NCBI RefSeq assembly: GCF_000331105.1
Contig: NC_020054.1
Span: forward strand, 4,328,257 to 4,392,256
DNA from: Fibrella aestuarina BUZ 2
Lineage (GTDB): Bacteria > Bacteroidota > Bacteroidia > Cytophagales > Spirosomataceae
Direction of reading: 5' to 3'
Length of the DNA stretch: 64,000 nt
Shown: positions 8,992 to 16,414 of the stretch, one piece after another
Layout of the letters: each line of letters starts with the position of its first letter
Position numbering within the stretch: the first letter of the stretch is position 1
The notes under the pieces: generated by a model
Told to the model about the DNA's origin: nothing
What the model saw: only the letters and a program-made list of their open reading frames with translations
Database searches by the model: none
Translations under genes and position numbers: made by a program

Positions 8992-9231
8992 TTACCGGCT
9001 AAAATTAAAGTTGAAGCTGGTCGTCGAGCTGGTGCCCGTGTTTGTGGTGTTCCCGCTAAAGGCGAGGTAATTCCCGTTCAACAGCTCATTCCCGTTTATA
9101 TCGACCAGATCCGTGACGATGATCGACCCGATGTTGCCGAGGCTAGTCGTATCACCACCCCCGTGGTTGTTCATCAGGTCGGCAGTTGATAGTTCTTCGA
9201 GGCCCAGTTGGGCCAGTTCAAGCGTTTTCAT
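8992..9231 (-). CDS. double-glycine-leader peptide precursor D (most diverged copy)
   Basis: 79 residues. The leader (MKTLELAQLGLEELST then ADLMNNHGGG) has the amphipathic Leu/Glu pattern and Gly-Gly cleavage site recognised by C39 exporters; cutting after Gly25 or Gly26 would release a core of about 53 residues. The core has no Cys, is rich in Asn, Thr, Ser and Gly, and keeps the family motifs GNIGSI and NGNELLNGN...AFSGN. Its C-terminal end (TSSTTSFNFNFSR) differs from the sister copies. It is the copy nearest the exporter genes. The product could be an antibacterial peptide or a secreted signal; the sequence does not decide. Confidence 0.85.
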   Translation of the reverse strand: MKTLELAQLGLEELSTADLMNNHGGGDTTSLGNIGSIIVTDLVDINGNELLNGNYLAFSGNTTNTGTSSTTSFNFNFSR

Positions 9232-9364
9232 AACTGTATGGCGTTAAGGGCAGTCGCTGGTAGTCAGGTTCGTTACCACGATTCATGACTATGGAAAACG
9301 AAACCCGACTACCAAACCACCACCACTGTGATGAATTGACGTTGACGATTCACGTTGGCTTTAT

Positions 9365-9604
9365 TTACCGGCTCGATGAGAAGCCGAGCAGCGTGGTCAG
9401 GTTGTTGACGAGGCTCGTGTCGTTCCCGCTGAACAGCGCGTTGTCGCCGTTGAACAGGCTATTCCCACTTACATCCACCAGATCACCGACGGCAATGCTG
9501 CCGATGTTGAGGATGCTGGTGGTATCGCCACCACCATGGTTATTCATCAGATCGACTGTTGATAGTTCTTCGAGACCCAGTTGGGTTAGTTCGAGCGTTT
9601 TCAT
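9365..9604 (-). CDS. double-glycine-leader peptide precursor C
   Basis: 79 residues, same length and plan as its three sisters. The leader reads MKTLELTQLGLEELST then VDLMNNHGGG. The core begins DTTSILNIGSI, contains the conserved centre DVSGNSLFNGD and ALFSGND, and ends in a hydrophobic stretch LTTLLGFSSSR. It lacks Cys. No modification enzyme (lanthionine synthase, radical SAM, ATP-grasp, YcaO) is encoded nearby, so an unmodified peptide is the simplest reading. About 133 bases of apparently non-coding sequence separate it from copy D. Confidence 0.87.
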   Translation of the reverse strand: MKTLELTQLGLEELSTVDLMNNHGGGDTTSILNIGSIAVGDLVDVSGNSLFNGDNALFSGNDTSLVNNLTTLLGFSSSR

Positions 9605-9744
9605 AATCGTAAGGAGTTATGGGTAGCTGCCGGTAGCCCGGTTTCGCCGGTGCAACTGTTGACCGAGCACTTGAAACCAGACTAGCCGACGCCACCACTA
9701 CTGAAACAAATGGATAAACGGGACTCAGGCAACGTACCTGACGC

Positions 9745-9984
9745 TTAGCGGCTGGTTACGAAGCTCAGCAGGGTCGACAGACTCGTCGATGTGTTGGTTG
9801 AGTTCCCGCTGAAGAGCGCGGTATCGCCGTTGAACAGGCTGTTGCCACTTACGTCCAGAAAGTCGGCGGCTATGATCGAGCCAATGTTACCAATGCTGGT
9901 GGTATCGCCACCGCCCTGGTTAGTCATCATGTCGGCTGTTGATAATTCTTCGAGGCCAAGCTGGGCCAGTTCGAGCGTTTTCAT
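9745..9984 (-). CDS. double-glycine-leader peptide precursor B
   Basis: 79 residues counted from the ATG at 9984. A longer in-frame start exists, but only this one matches the sister genes. The leader MKTLELAQLGLEELST is identical to copies A and D; the cleavage region reads ADMMTNQGGG, the only copy with TNQ in place of NNH. The core starts DTTSIGNIGSI, shares DVSGNSLFNGD and ALFSGNST with A, and ends LSTLLSFVTSR. It is Cys-free and uncharged except for a few Asp and the final Arg. Same operon direction as the exporter. Confidence 0.87.
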   Translation of the reverse strand: MKTLELAQLGLEELSTADMMTNQGGGDTTSIGNIGSIIAADFLDVSGNSLFNGDTALFSGNSTNTSTSLSTLLSFVTSR

Positions 9985-10117
9985 AACAGAAAGAAGTTTA
10001 CGGATCGTCACCGGAGTCGGTCTTCGTGGATAGAAGATAAGACTAGTTCGACGGAGACCGACTACCCGATGACCTCCTGTGACAATGATTGATTAGGCCG
10101 AGACACGGATTTACCGA

Positions 10118-10357
10118 TTAGCGATTCGACACAAAATTGAGCAGGGTCGTCAGGTCAGTGACCGTGCTGGTTGAGTTCCCACTGAACAGGGCGGAGTCGC
10201 CGTTAAACAGGCTGTTGCCGCTCACGTCGATCAGGTCACCGATGGCAATGCCACCGATATTACCGATGCTGGTGCTGTCGCCGCCCCCGTGGTTGTTCAT
10301 CATGTCTGTAGTTGAGAGTTCTTCGAGGCCCAGTTGGGCTAGTTCGAGCGTTTTCAT
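10118..10357 (-). CDS. double-glycine-leader peptide precursor A (first in the series)
   Basis: 79 residues. The leader is MKTLELAQLGLEELST then TDMMNNHGGG, and the core starts DSTSIGNIGGI, contains DVSGNSLFNGD and ALFSGNST, and ends LTTLLNFVSNR. It is the first gene transcribed toward the exporter, and the region before it carries palindromes that may bind the divergent XRE regulator. Across the four copies the leader is nearly invariant, the core centre is conserved, and the C-terminal 15-20 residues vary most. That pattern suggests duplication with diversification of the exported peptide. Confidence 0.87.
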   Translation of the reverse strand: MKTLELAQLGLEELSTTDMMNNHGGGDSTSIGNIGGIAIGDLIDVSGNSLFNGDSALFSGNSTSTVTDLTTLLNFVSNR

Positions 10358-10724
10358 AACAATTGATCGTTGACTATATACTTGCCTACTCGATTCGCTT
10401 TTCGGCTGCCGCGGGGCGCCCGACCGTCCGACTGGCTGACTTAATTACTGTGCCCGCCGTGGTGCCGTTTGCCTGTGACAAAGGTGGGGGGTTCATGCGC
10501 CCGGCCCGATAACGAGCGTTTATAGCTTCATAGCGCTCAGTTATAAGTTTATAACCGGCCATTGGCGGGGCCACTCAATAATTCTGCGTGAGAGCGGCAA
10601 TCCGAACGCCCGTTGGCTTCCGTATACACTACACGATTAAGCCAATAGATTAACCTGTTATAACTGTCTGCTATGTACCGACGCTCTACATTTCCGTTTT
10701 TGTTATACCCTAAATCGTTGAACT
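10358..10724. promoter_or_regulatory. divergent control region with GTTATAAC-type palindromes
   Basis: This 367-base region separates the first peptide precursor (minus strand) from the XRE regulator (plus strand). It holds a near-perfect 16-base palindrome GTTATAAGTTTATAAC at 10540-10555, a perfect GTTATAAC at 10657-10664 and a half-site GTTATA at 10702-10707. Repeated palindromes beside an XRE gene are a typical operator arrangement, so these are candidate binding sites. No canonical TAnnTTTG promoter element is evident on either strand; TACATTTC at 10687-10694 is one base off. Confidence 0.45.
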
Positions 10725-11000
10725 ATGCAGATGCTATCGGAAAAGCTTCGTCGGCTTCGTCAATTATTCGGCTATTCGCAGGAATACATTGCGTTTAATA
10801 TCGGTATGACCCAACCTGCTTATTGCAAATGGGAAAGTGGACAAACACAGCCTTCGCTCACCAAACTACAGGAGCTGGCTGGCCTTTATCAACTAACAAT
10901 TGGTGAATTACTCAACGAAAACGACATCGCACTGATCCAGAAACTGCTGGCCGATAGCCATTTTGCCGAGCGCCTGCTAGGCCGCGGCGGCGTCAGTTAG
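10725..11000 (+). CDS. XRE-family helix-turn-helix regulator, likely of the peptide locus
   Basis: 91 residues. Residues 5-65 form a classic XRE/Cro domain: LRRLRQLFGYSQEYIAF, recognition part MTQPAYCKWESGQTQPS, then LTKLQELAGLYQLTIGELL. The short C-terminal helix (IALIQKLLADSHFAERLL) may serve dimerisation. It is divergent from the four-precursor and exporter operon across a region with repeated palindromes, so it most likely controls that operon and itself; the sign of regulation is unknown. Confidence 0.88.
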   Translation: MQMLSEKLRRLRQLFGYSQEYIAFNIGMTQPAYCKWESGQTQPSLTKLQELAGLYQLTIGELLNENDIALIQKLLADSHFAERLLGRGGVS

Positions 11001-11007
11001 ACTTACA

Positions 11008-11108
11008 GGAGAAAGGAATAAAGGGAGGATGAAGGAAAGGGAGCTGGCGCGTCAGCAATAACGAGGCGCCAGCTCCCTTTCCTTCATCTTCCCTTTATTC
11101 CTTTCTCC
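11008..11108. terminator. 43-bp long inverted repeat between convergent genes
   Basis: Left arm 11008-11050 and right arm 11066-11108 are complementary over 43 bases with one mismatch, around a 15-base loop. The repeat starts 8 bases after the XRE stop and ends directly against the PBP1A stop codon. It should act as a bidirectional terminator, although it is much longer than usual. Confidence 0.75.
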
Positions 11109-13460
11109 CTAATTCAGAATTTCTTCTTCTTCGGCGGGAGCCATTTTGGGCGGTATGTAACGTTGCGACGAATCGATGTAATAGCCGCCACAGTCAACTT
11201 TGTAGCCGTCAGGTTTCAGGAACGGGCTCGGTTTGTACTTGGCCAGGGTTTTGTCGGCGTATACTTTTTGCATATACATACCCCAGGCTGGCATCGCGAG
11301 CCGCGCCCCCTGCCCAAACTCGATGTTCTTAAAGTGAATCGACCGTTCGTCGCCACCCACCCACAGGCCCGAGACCAGATTCTGGGTGATGCCCATAAAC
11401 CAACCATCCGAATAGCTCGAGGTGGTACCCGTCTTGGCCGCAATCTGATTGCCGTTTTCCAATAGCTTGTACTGGGTGCGCAGGCGACCGGCCGTACCGT
11501 TGGGGTCTTCGGCGGCACCGCGCATCAGGTAGAGCATGTCGTAGGCTTTCTGGGCGCTGATCACCTGTACGGCGTTGAGCGTAAAGCGCACCAGTTCGTT
11601 GTCGTTCTTATCGGTGATGCGGTAGATGGTCATGGGCTGCACCCGGTGGCCGCTGTTGGCAAACGAGCAATAGGCCGCCACCATCTCAATCACCGACACG
11701 TCGGCCGTGCCGAGGCAAAGCGTGGGGTTGGCCGGAAACCCGGTGGTGTCGATACCCAGCGCCGCCGCCGTGCGGAGTACGGGACCCGGCTTGGTTTTTT
11801 TGATCAGTTGTGCCGATACGCTGTTGACCGACTGCCCCAGGGCCTCACGCAACGAGAGGGCCCGGTAGCTGTAGCGGCCCGTCGAGTTTTTGGGTTGCCA
11901 GGGCGGCCCGCCGTTGCCGTCTTCACCGTGGGCGAACACCACGGGCTGATCGGTGATGCGGTCGCAGGTCGTGAAGTAATTGTTGTTGAGCGCGGTGAGG
12001 TACACAAACGGCTTGAACGTAGAGCCCGGCTGACGTCTGCCCTGCGCCACGTGGTCGAATTTCATGTACTTGAAGTTGACGCCCCCAACCCACGCCCGAA
12101 CGTACCCGGTGGTCGGGTCCATCGACACGAAACCGGTGTGCAACAGCCGCTTGTAGTACTTCAGCGAGTCGATGGTGCTCATGGTGGTGTCTTTTTCCAT
12201 CCGCCGGTTGGTGTAGGTAAACACCTTCATCTTCACGGGCTTGTTCAGCTCGCGCCAAATGGTTTTCTTATCGTCGCCATACACCGCTTTGAGCAGTTTG
12301 TAGCGGGTCGTGCGCTTCACCGAGTTTTCGATGAAATTGGGCATCTCCTGCCACTGATTGCGGGCATTGCGGAACACCCAGGGGTTGCGGCCGCGCCACT
12401 GCTCGTAGAATTTCTTTTGCTGATCGCGAATGTTGGTCATCACGGCCTCTTCGGCGGCCTTCTGCATGCGCGAGTCGATGGTCGAGAAGATTTTCAGGCC
12501 GCTGGTGTAGAGATTCAGGTCGGTGCCGTTCTCCTTGTTATACTGTTTAAGCCAGCTTTTCAGAAAATCCTTGATGTAAGCGCAGAAGTAGGGCGCCTTG
12601 TTGGTGTTCTGGTTTTCAATGTTGAAATCGAGCTTCACCGGCCTGATCTTGTAGGTCACGTACTGGTCGGCCGTCAGAAACTTGTATTTTTTCATCTGGC
12701 TCAGCACCACGTTGCGCCGGTCGCGGGCGCGGTCTTCAAACACGCGCGGATCAAACAACGACGGATTTTTGAGCATCCCAACCAGCAACGCGCTCTCATC
12801 CACCGATAGTTGCCAGGGCTCTTTATCGAAATACGTTTTGGCGGCGGTCCGGATGCCGTACGTGTTGTTGCCAAACGACACCGTGTTGAGGTACATCATG
12901 ATGATCTCCTGCTTGGTGTAGTTGCGTTCGAGGCGCACGGCCAGAATCCACTCTTTGGTTTTGGCGATGACGAGCCGAATCACCGGCACTTTGCCCAACG
13001 CCCCTTCGTAGACTTCCTCACGGGTATTGAAGAGATTTTTGGCGGTTTGCTGCGTCAGGGTACTGCCCCCACCCGTACTCGCCGTATTCTGAAACGTGAC
13101 GATCCCTGCCAGTGCCCGGGCAATCGAGCGGGCGTCGATGCCGGAGTGCTTCATAAACCGGGCGTCTTCGGTGGCCAGCAGGGCCGAAATCACGTTGGGG
13201 GATACCTGCGTAATCTCGACGGGCGTGCGGTTTTCGAGGTAAAACTTACCCATCTGCGGCCCGTCGTTGAAATAGATGGTCGAGGCTTCCTGGCTTTTGG
13301 GATTTTCCAGCGCTTTCAGGTCGGGCATACCGCCGAAGAGCCAGAGGAAATCGACCGACACGGCCAGTACATACAGAATCAGGGCGACGAGGCCGAACAG
13401 GAAAACTTTCCAGATGCGAACAATGGTGGTGCGGTAAGGCCCGGAGGCAAATTCGATCAT
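11109..13460 (-). CDS. bifunctional penicillin-binding protein 1A (glycosyltransferase/transpeptidase)
   Basis: 783 residues from the ATG at 13460. A longer frame back to 13547 would be encoded inside a hairpin repeat and is unlikely. After a membrane anchor (about 15-40) comes the GT51 glycosyltransferase domain with catalytic Glu98 (ATEDARF) and GGGSTLTQQTAKNLF. The transpeptidase follows with its serine in STFKPF (about 480), SVN (QSVNS, about 543) and KTG (AAKTGTTSS, about 675). It polymerises and cross-links peptidoglycan at the periplasmic face. The upstream TPR lipoprotein gene is on the same strand but separated by a 47-bp inverted repeat, so they are probably separate transcripts. 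Confidence 0.95.
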   Translation of the reverse strand: MIEFASGPYRTTIVRIWKVFLFGLVALILYVLAVSVDFLWLFGGMPDLKALENPKSQEASTIYFNDGPQMGKFYLENRTPVEITQVSPNVISALLATEDARFMKHSGIDARSIARALAGIVTFQNTASTGGGSTLTQQTAKNLFNTREEVYEGALGKVPVIRLVIAKTKEWILAVRLERNYTKQEIIMMYLNTVSFGNNTYGIRTAAKTYFDKEPWQLSVDESALLVGMLKNPSLFDPRVFEDRARDRRNVVLSQMKKYKFLTADQYVTYKIRPVKLDFNIENQNTNKAPYFCAYIKDFLKSWLKQYNKENGTDLNLYTSGLKIFSTIDSRMQKAAEEAVMTNIRDQQKKFYEQWRGRNPWVFRNARNQWQEMPNFIENSVKRTTRYKLLKAVYGDDKKTIWRELNKPVKMKVFTYTNRRMEKDTTMSTIDSLKYYKRLLHTGFVSMDPTTGYVRAWVGGVNFKYMKFDHVAQGRRQPGSTFKPFVYLTALNNNYFTTCDRITDQPVVFAHGEDGNGGPPWQPKNSTGRYSYRALSLREALGQSVNSVSAQLIKKTKPGPVLRTAAALGIDTTGFPANPTLCLGTADVSVIEMVAAYCSFANSGHRVQPMTIYRITDKNDNELVRFTLNAVQVISAQKAYDMLYLMRGAAEDPNGTAGRLRTQYKLLENGNQIAAKTGTTSSYSDGWFMGITQNLVSGLWVGGDERSIHFKNIEFGQGARLAMPAWGMYMQKVYADKTLAKYKPSPFLKPDGYKVDCGGYYIDSSQRYIPPKMAPAEEEEILN

Positions 13461-13477
13461 AAACACTATGGGTGTTA

Positions 13478-13601
13478 GTCTGGATAGTCCGGTCAGCAAA
13501 ATAGTCCAAAGTCTGGATAGTCGTTCTTGTAATAGGTGCGTAAGCAACGCCCAAACGACTGTCCAGACTTTGGACTATTCTGCTAACCGGACTATCCAGA
13601 C
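13478..13601. repeat. 47-bp long inverted repeat between the TPR lipoprotein and PBP1A genes
   Basis: Arms 13478-13524 and 13555-13601 are complementary over 47 bases with three mismatches, around a 30-base loop. Each arm also holds the shorter unit GTCTGGATAGT twice as a direct repeat (one right-arm copy differs by a base). It begins 7 bases after the TPR gene stop and ends 17 bases before the PBP1A start, where it may end one transcript or shape the 5' leader of the other. There is no T-run on the minus strand. Confidence 0.7.
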
Positions 13602-13608
13602 TTCATAT

Positions 13609-15882
13609 TTATTTCCGTTTCGCCGACAATTGCTCGGCGGCGACCTGGCGTTCTTTCACGTGGGAGAGCAGCGGACTGGTGGGATAATCGCGAACGAAGT
13701 CGCCCAGTGCCTGCCGGTAGGCGTCCACGCCCCGTACCTGGCCCAGCAAAATTATACGCAATAAGGCCATTTTGTCCATAATTTTTGACCCACCGAACGT
13801 ACCCAGCGCCGCTTCGACCCGGGCCAGCGCCTCGGTGCTGTTGCCCGACTGGTACAACTGATACAGCGACGCGTAGGTCTGGCTGGCGGCAATTTCGTTC
13901 ACGGGCCCTTTGCCAGCCCCGCTCGTGGGCCCGCTTGCCAGGGCCCCCGCCGGGCCCGATTCGGACAGCAGTTTGGCAAACGATGAGGTCGGGAATTCGG
14001 TCAGCAGTTTGTCGCGCCAGGGCGAGGGTTTGCCCGCCTGCTGCGGCAGGGCCTCGGTCGACAGGTGCATGAGGTAATAGGCCTCGGGGCGGTAGCTCGA
14101 GTTGGGGTAGCGGGTCAGCAGTTGGTCGAGCACGGCGATCGCCTGCGTGGGCTGCTCCAGCTGAAATTTGTACAGTTTCCCCTGCCGGAACAAGGCCGAT
14201 TCGAGCTTGTCGTTCGAGGCCTGAAGCGCTTCTTTCGTAAAAGGCAGCTGGCCGTAGAGTTCATCTTTCTGCGCCTGACGCGGGTTCAGCGTATTTCTGG
14301 CAACGGGGTTGGTACCCGACTGGGGCAGCGGCGCGGCGGGGTTGGTGGCGTTGGCCGGATTGTTGCCATTCTGCGGGCTGCTGTCGCCCGCCAGGGCCGC
14401 CGTCGCATCTTTGTTCTGCCTGCGCCAGTTGTCTTCCAGCGGGCGGTTGCCCCAGATGCGCGTAAACTCCTGCCGCCCCTGCGCCAGCTGGTTGGGATTA
14501 TAGAGCACCCAGCGCTGGTCGGGCGAGAGGTCGGAGTTGGTCGCCTGCGCCCCATCGAGGTTCACGCGGCCGGTGATCTGTTTCGCCAGTTCGGCGCGGG
14601 CTTCATCCTCTTTCTGGCGCTGGTCAATTACCTTATCCAGCAGGGCATCGAGCGCCGCCGGGTTCAGCTGCACCAGCCGTTGCAGGCTGTCTTCGGTGTC
14701 GATGGTGCGCTGATTCAGCACGAACTCATCGAGCGTTTTTTTGCGGGCGGCCAGCGCCGTATACTGGGCGTGGCCTGGTGGCAGCAACGACAGGGCACTG
14801 TCGTAGTAGGCCTGGGCTTTGGCAAAATTGCGTTTCTTATCGAAATAGATCGAGCCCATTTCCAGGTACGTCAGCGGCAACTGCACCGACCCGCTCCCCG
14901 CCGACCGAACGGCTTTACCGAACGTACCCAGCGCCTTGTCGTAGTTGCCCCGGCGCGCCTCGGCCCGGCCCATCGTGAAGTAAATCTTGTCTTTCAGATC
15001 GGAGTTTTTCCGGTCGTCGAGCATGTCGTCGAAGCGGCGGGCGTTGCGGGCATCGTCGCCTGGCGAATCGCCATCGGCCTGCATCAGGTAGATGTTGGCA
15101 AAAAACTCCTGATCGTAGTTAGGCCGCGAGGTCAGCACTTTCTGGAAGTGAGCCGTCGCTTCGGCGGACTTGCCGATGCTTTCGTACAACTGCCCGGCGA
15201 TCAGGTGCAGCCGTGCTGTTTCTTCCGATTTGCTCAGGTACGGGAACGTGGCGTCCAGAATACCCGCCGCCAGCTGGGGCTGGCCGTTGCGCTGGTGCAG
15301 GTACGCTTTGGTGAGGTAAAATTCGCGCGTGTTGGCCTTGTTGAGCGGCTGGGTACGTAGGTATTCGGCTACGGTGAGGCCATTCTGGAAATCGCCCTGC
15401 TCGGTGTAGGCCCGCATCAGGTAGATCAGCGCTTCGTGCTTATCGTCGTCGTCGGTGCCTTTGGTGTTCACGTATTTAAACACCTCAATGGCGTTGGGCA
15501 GATCCTGCCGGTAGAGGCGCGTTTTACCGATCAGCACGTAGGCGTCGTCGACCCACCGGCTATTCTGGTGCCGCTCGGCCACCAGCGACGCTTTTTTGAT
15601 GGCATCGTCGAGTTGCGCCCGCACCGGCTGAATGGCGATCGAATCCAGCGGCAGCAGGATGGGTAACGTTTCGTTGTAATTTTCTTTCCGGTTCCGGAAC
15701 AGGTACCGTTCCACCTCGCTGATGTCGTCGCGGGCCATCACATAGGCGTTGAACCGGGCGGTGGTGTTGTGATAGGCTTTACTCATAGCCCCGTTGCTGT
15801 GTTGCGAGCACGACACGCTCAGGCCGGTCAGCAATGCCAGCAGGCCCAAAACGACAACGGGGTTCATTCGATTAATCTGCAT
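13609..15882 (-). CDS. TPR-rich lipoprotein, SprE/PorW-like (type IX secretion and gliding)
   Basis: 757 residues. The signal peptide ends in a lipobox LSVSC, so it is an envelope lipoprotein. The first mature segment, AYHNTTARFNAYVMARDDI, resembles the start of the SprE/PorW family, whose members are needed for type IX secretion or gliding in Bacteroidota. Tetratricopeptide repeats then cover about residues 100-380 (for example WVDDAYVLIGKTRLYRQDL and YLEMGSIYFDKKRNFAKAQ). A low-complexity Asn/Pro/Ala linker (about 490-520) precedes more TPR-like helices. The family assignment rests on this N-terminal motif and layout; another TPR lipoprotein family is possible. Confidence 0.7.
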   Translation of the reverse strand: MQINRMNPVVVLGLLALLTGLSVSCSQHSNGAMSKAYHNTTARFNAYVMARDDISEVERYLFRNRKENYNETLPILLPLDSIAIQPVRAQLDDAIKKASLVAERHQNSRWVDDAYVLIGKTRLYRQDLPNAIEVFKYVNTKGTDDDDKHEALIYLMRAYTEQGDFQNGLTVAEYLRTQPLNKANTREFYLTKAYLHQRNGQPQLAAGILDATFPYLSKSEETARLHLIAGQLYESIGKSAEATAHFQKVLTSRPNYDQEFFANIYLMQADGDSPGDDARNARRFDDMLDDRKNSDLKDKIYFTMGRAEARRGNYDKALGTFGKAVRSAGSGSVQLPLTYLEMGSIYFDKKRNFAKAQAYYDSALSLLPPGHAQYTALAARKKTLDEFVLNQRTIDTEDSLQRLVQLNPAALDALLDKVIDQRQKEDEARAELAKQITGRVNLDGAQATNSDLSPDQRWVLYNPNQLAQGRQEFTRIWGNRPLEDNWRRQNKDATAALAGDSSPQNGNNPANATNPAAPLPQSGTNPVARNTLNPRQAQKDELYGQLPFTKEALQASNDKLESALFRQGKLYKFQLEQPTQAIAVLDQLLTRYPNSSYRPEAYYLMHLSTEALPQQAGKPSPWRDKLLTEFPTSSFAKLLSESGPAGALASGPTSGAGKGPVNEIAASQTYASLYQLYQSGNSTEALARVEAALGTFGGSKIMDKMALLRIILLGQVRGVDAYRQALGDFVRDYPTSPLLSHVKERQVAAEQLSAKRK

Positions 15883-16072
15883 TCGTCAGGACGTTCGTCG
15901 GGAAACTGAATTCGGTCGAAAACGGTAGAGCGGCTTCTTGAGTTTGACGTATACCGCTGGCTGGTCTGTTTAGCCAATCACAGCAATTAGTAAACCAATT
16001 TTAAAACGTTTATCGCTCACCCGAACGTATGATTGCGGCGTAATCGATGGGCGAATCTACCATTTTCCGACC

Positions 16073-16318
16073 ATGAACCCGTCAGCCGACCCCAACAAGC
16101 CCGACCGCCCCGATGACGTTGACCGTCGACCCTCGGCCTATGCCCAATACAGCAGCATTGCGTTTCAGATGCTGGCCACCATCGGATTGGGCGTTTATGC
16201 CGGCATGAAACTCGACGACTGGCAAGGCAACAAAACGCCCGGCTGGACCATCGGCCTGTCGCTGGCGTCCATCTTCGCCTCTCTATACCTCTTCATACGA
16301 GGCCTGCCGAAGGGGTAA
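16073..16318 (+). CDS. AtpZ/AtpI-family small membrane protein
   Basis: 81 residues with a charged Asp/Pro/Arg-rich start, then two membrane helices (IAFQMLATIGLGVYAGMKLDDW and WTIGLSLASIFASLYLFIRGL) separated by a short GNKTPGW loop. This matches AtpZ/AtpI proteins, which help assemble the Fo ring of ATP synthase or carry Mg2+. The usual ATP synthase genes are not next to it: the downstream neighbour is a convergent haloperoxidase-type gene. It is therefore an orphan copy in this window. Confidence 0.8.
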   Translation: MNPSADPNKPDRPDDVDRRPSAYAQYSSIAFQMLATIGLGVYAGMKLDDWQGNKTPGWTIGLSLASIFASLYLFIRGLPKG

Positions 16319-16322
16319 TCTT

Positions 16323-16414
16323 CAGTTTGGCGTTTTCGGTTTCGAGCTTTCAGTTTGTCCAGCAGTGAACCTGCGTCAGCCAACTGGAAACTCGAAACTG
16401 AAAACACCAAACTC
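16323..16414. terminator. imperfect long inverted repeat between convergent genes
   Basis: About 35 bases at 16323-16357 pair imperfectly with 16383-16414 (core GTTTTCGGTTTCGAG against CTCGAAACTGAAAAC). It begins four bases after the atpZ-like stop and reaches the stop codon of the convergent gene, so it is probably a shared terminator. Confidence 0.6.

Noticed and set aside
13461..13547. 29-residue N-terminal extension of PBP1A
   Set aside because: The extra codons come almost entirely from the 47-bp inverted repeat, and the membrane-anchored start at 13460 fits the family better.
14065..15360. Plus-strand open frame of 431 codons
   Set aside because: It is antisense to the TPR lipoprotein and has the same artefactual composition. 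Similar shadows oppose PBP1A and the BNR-repeat protein.
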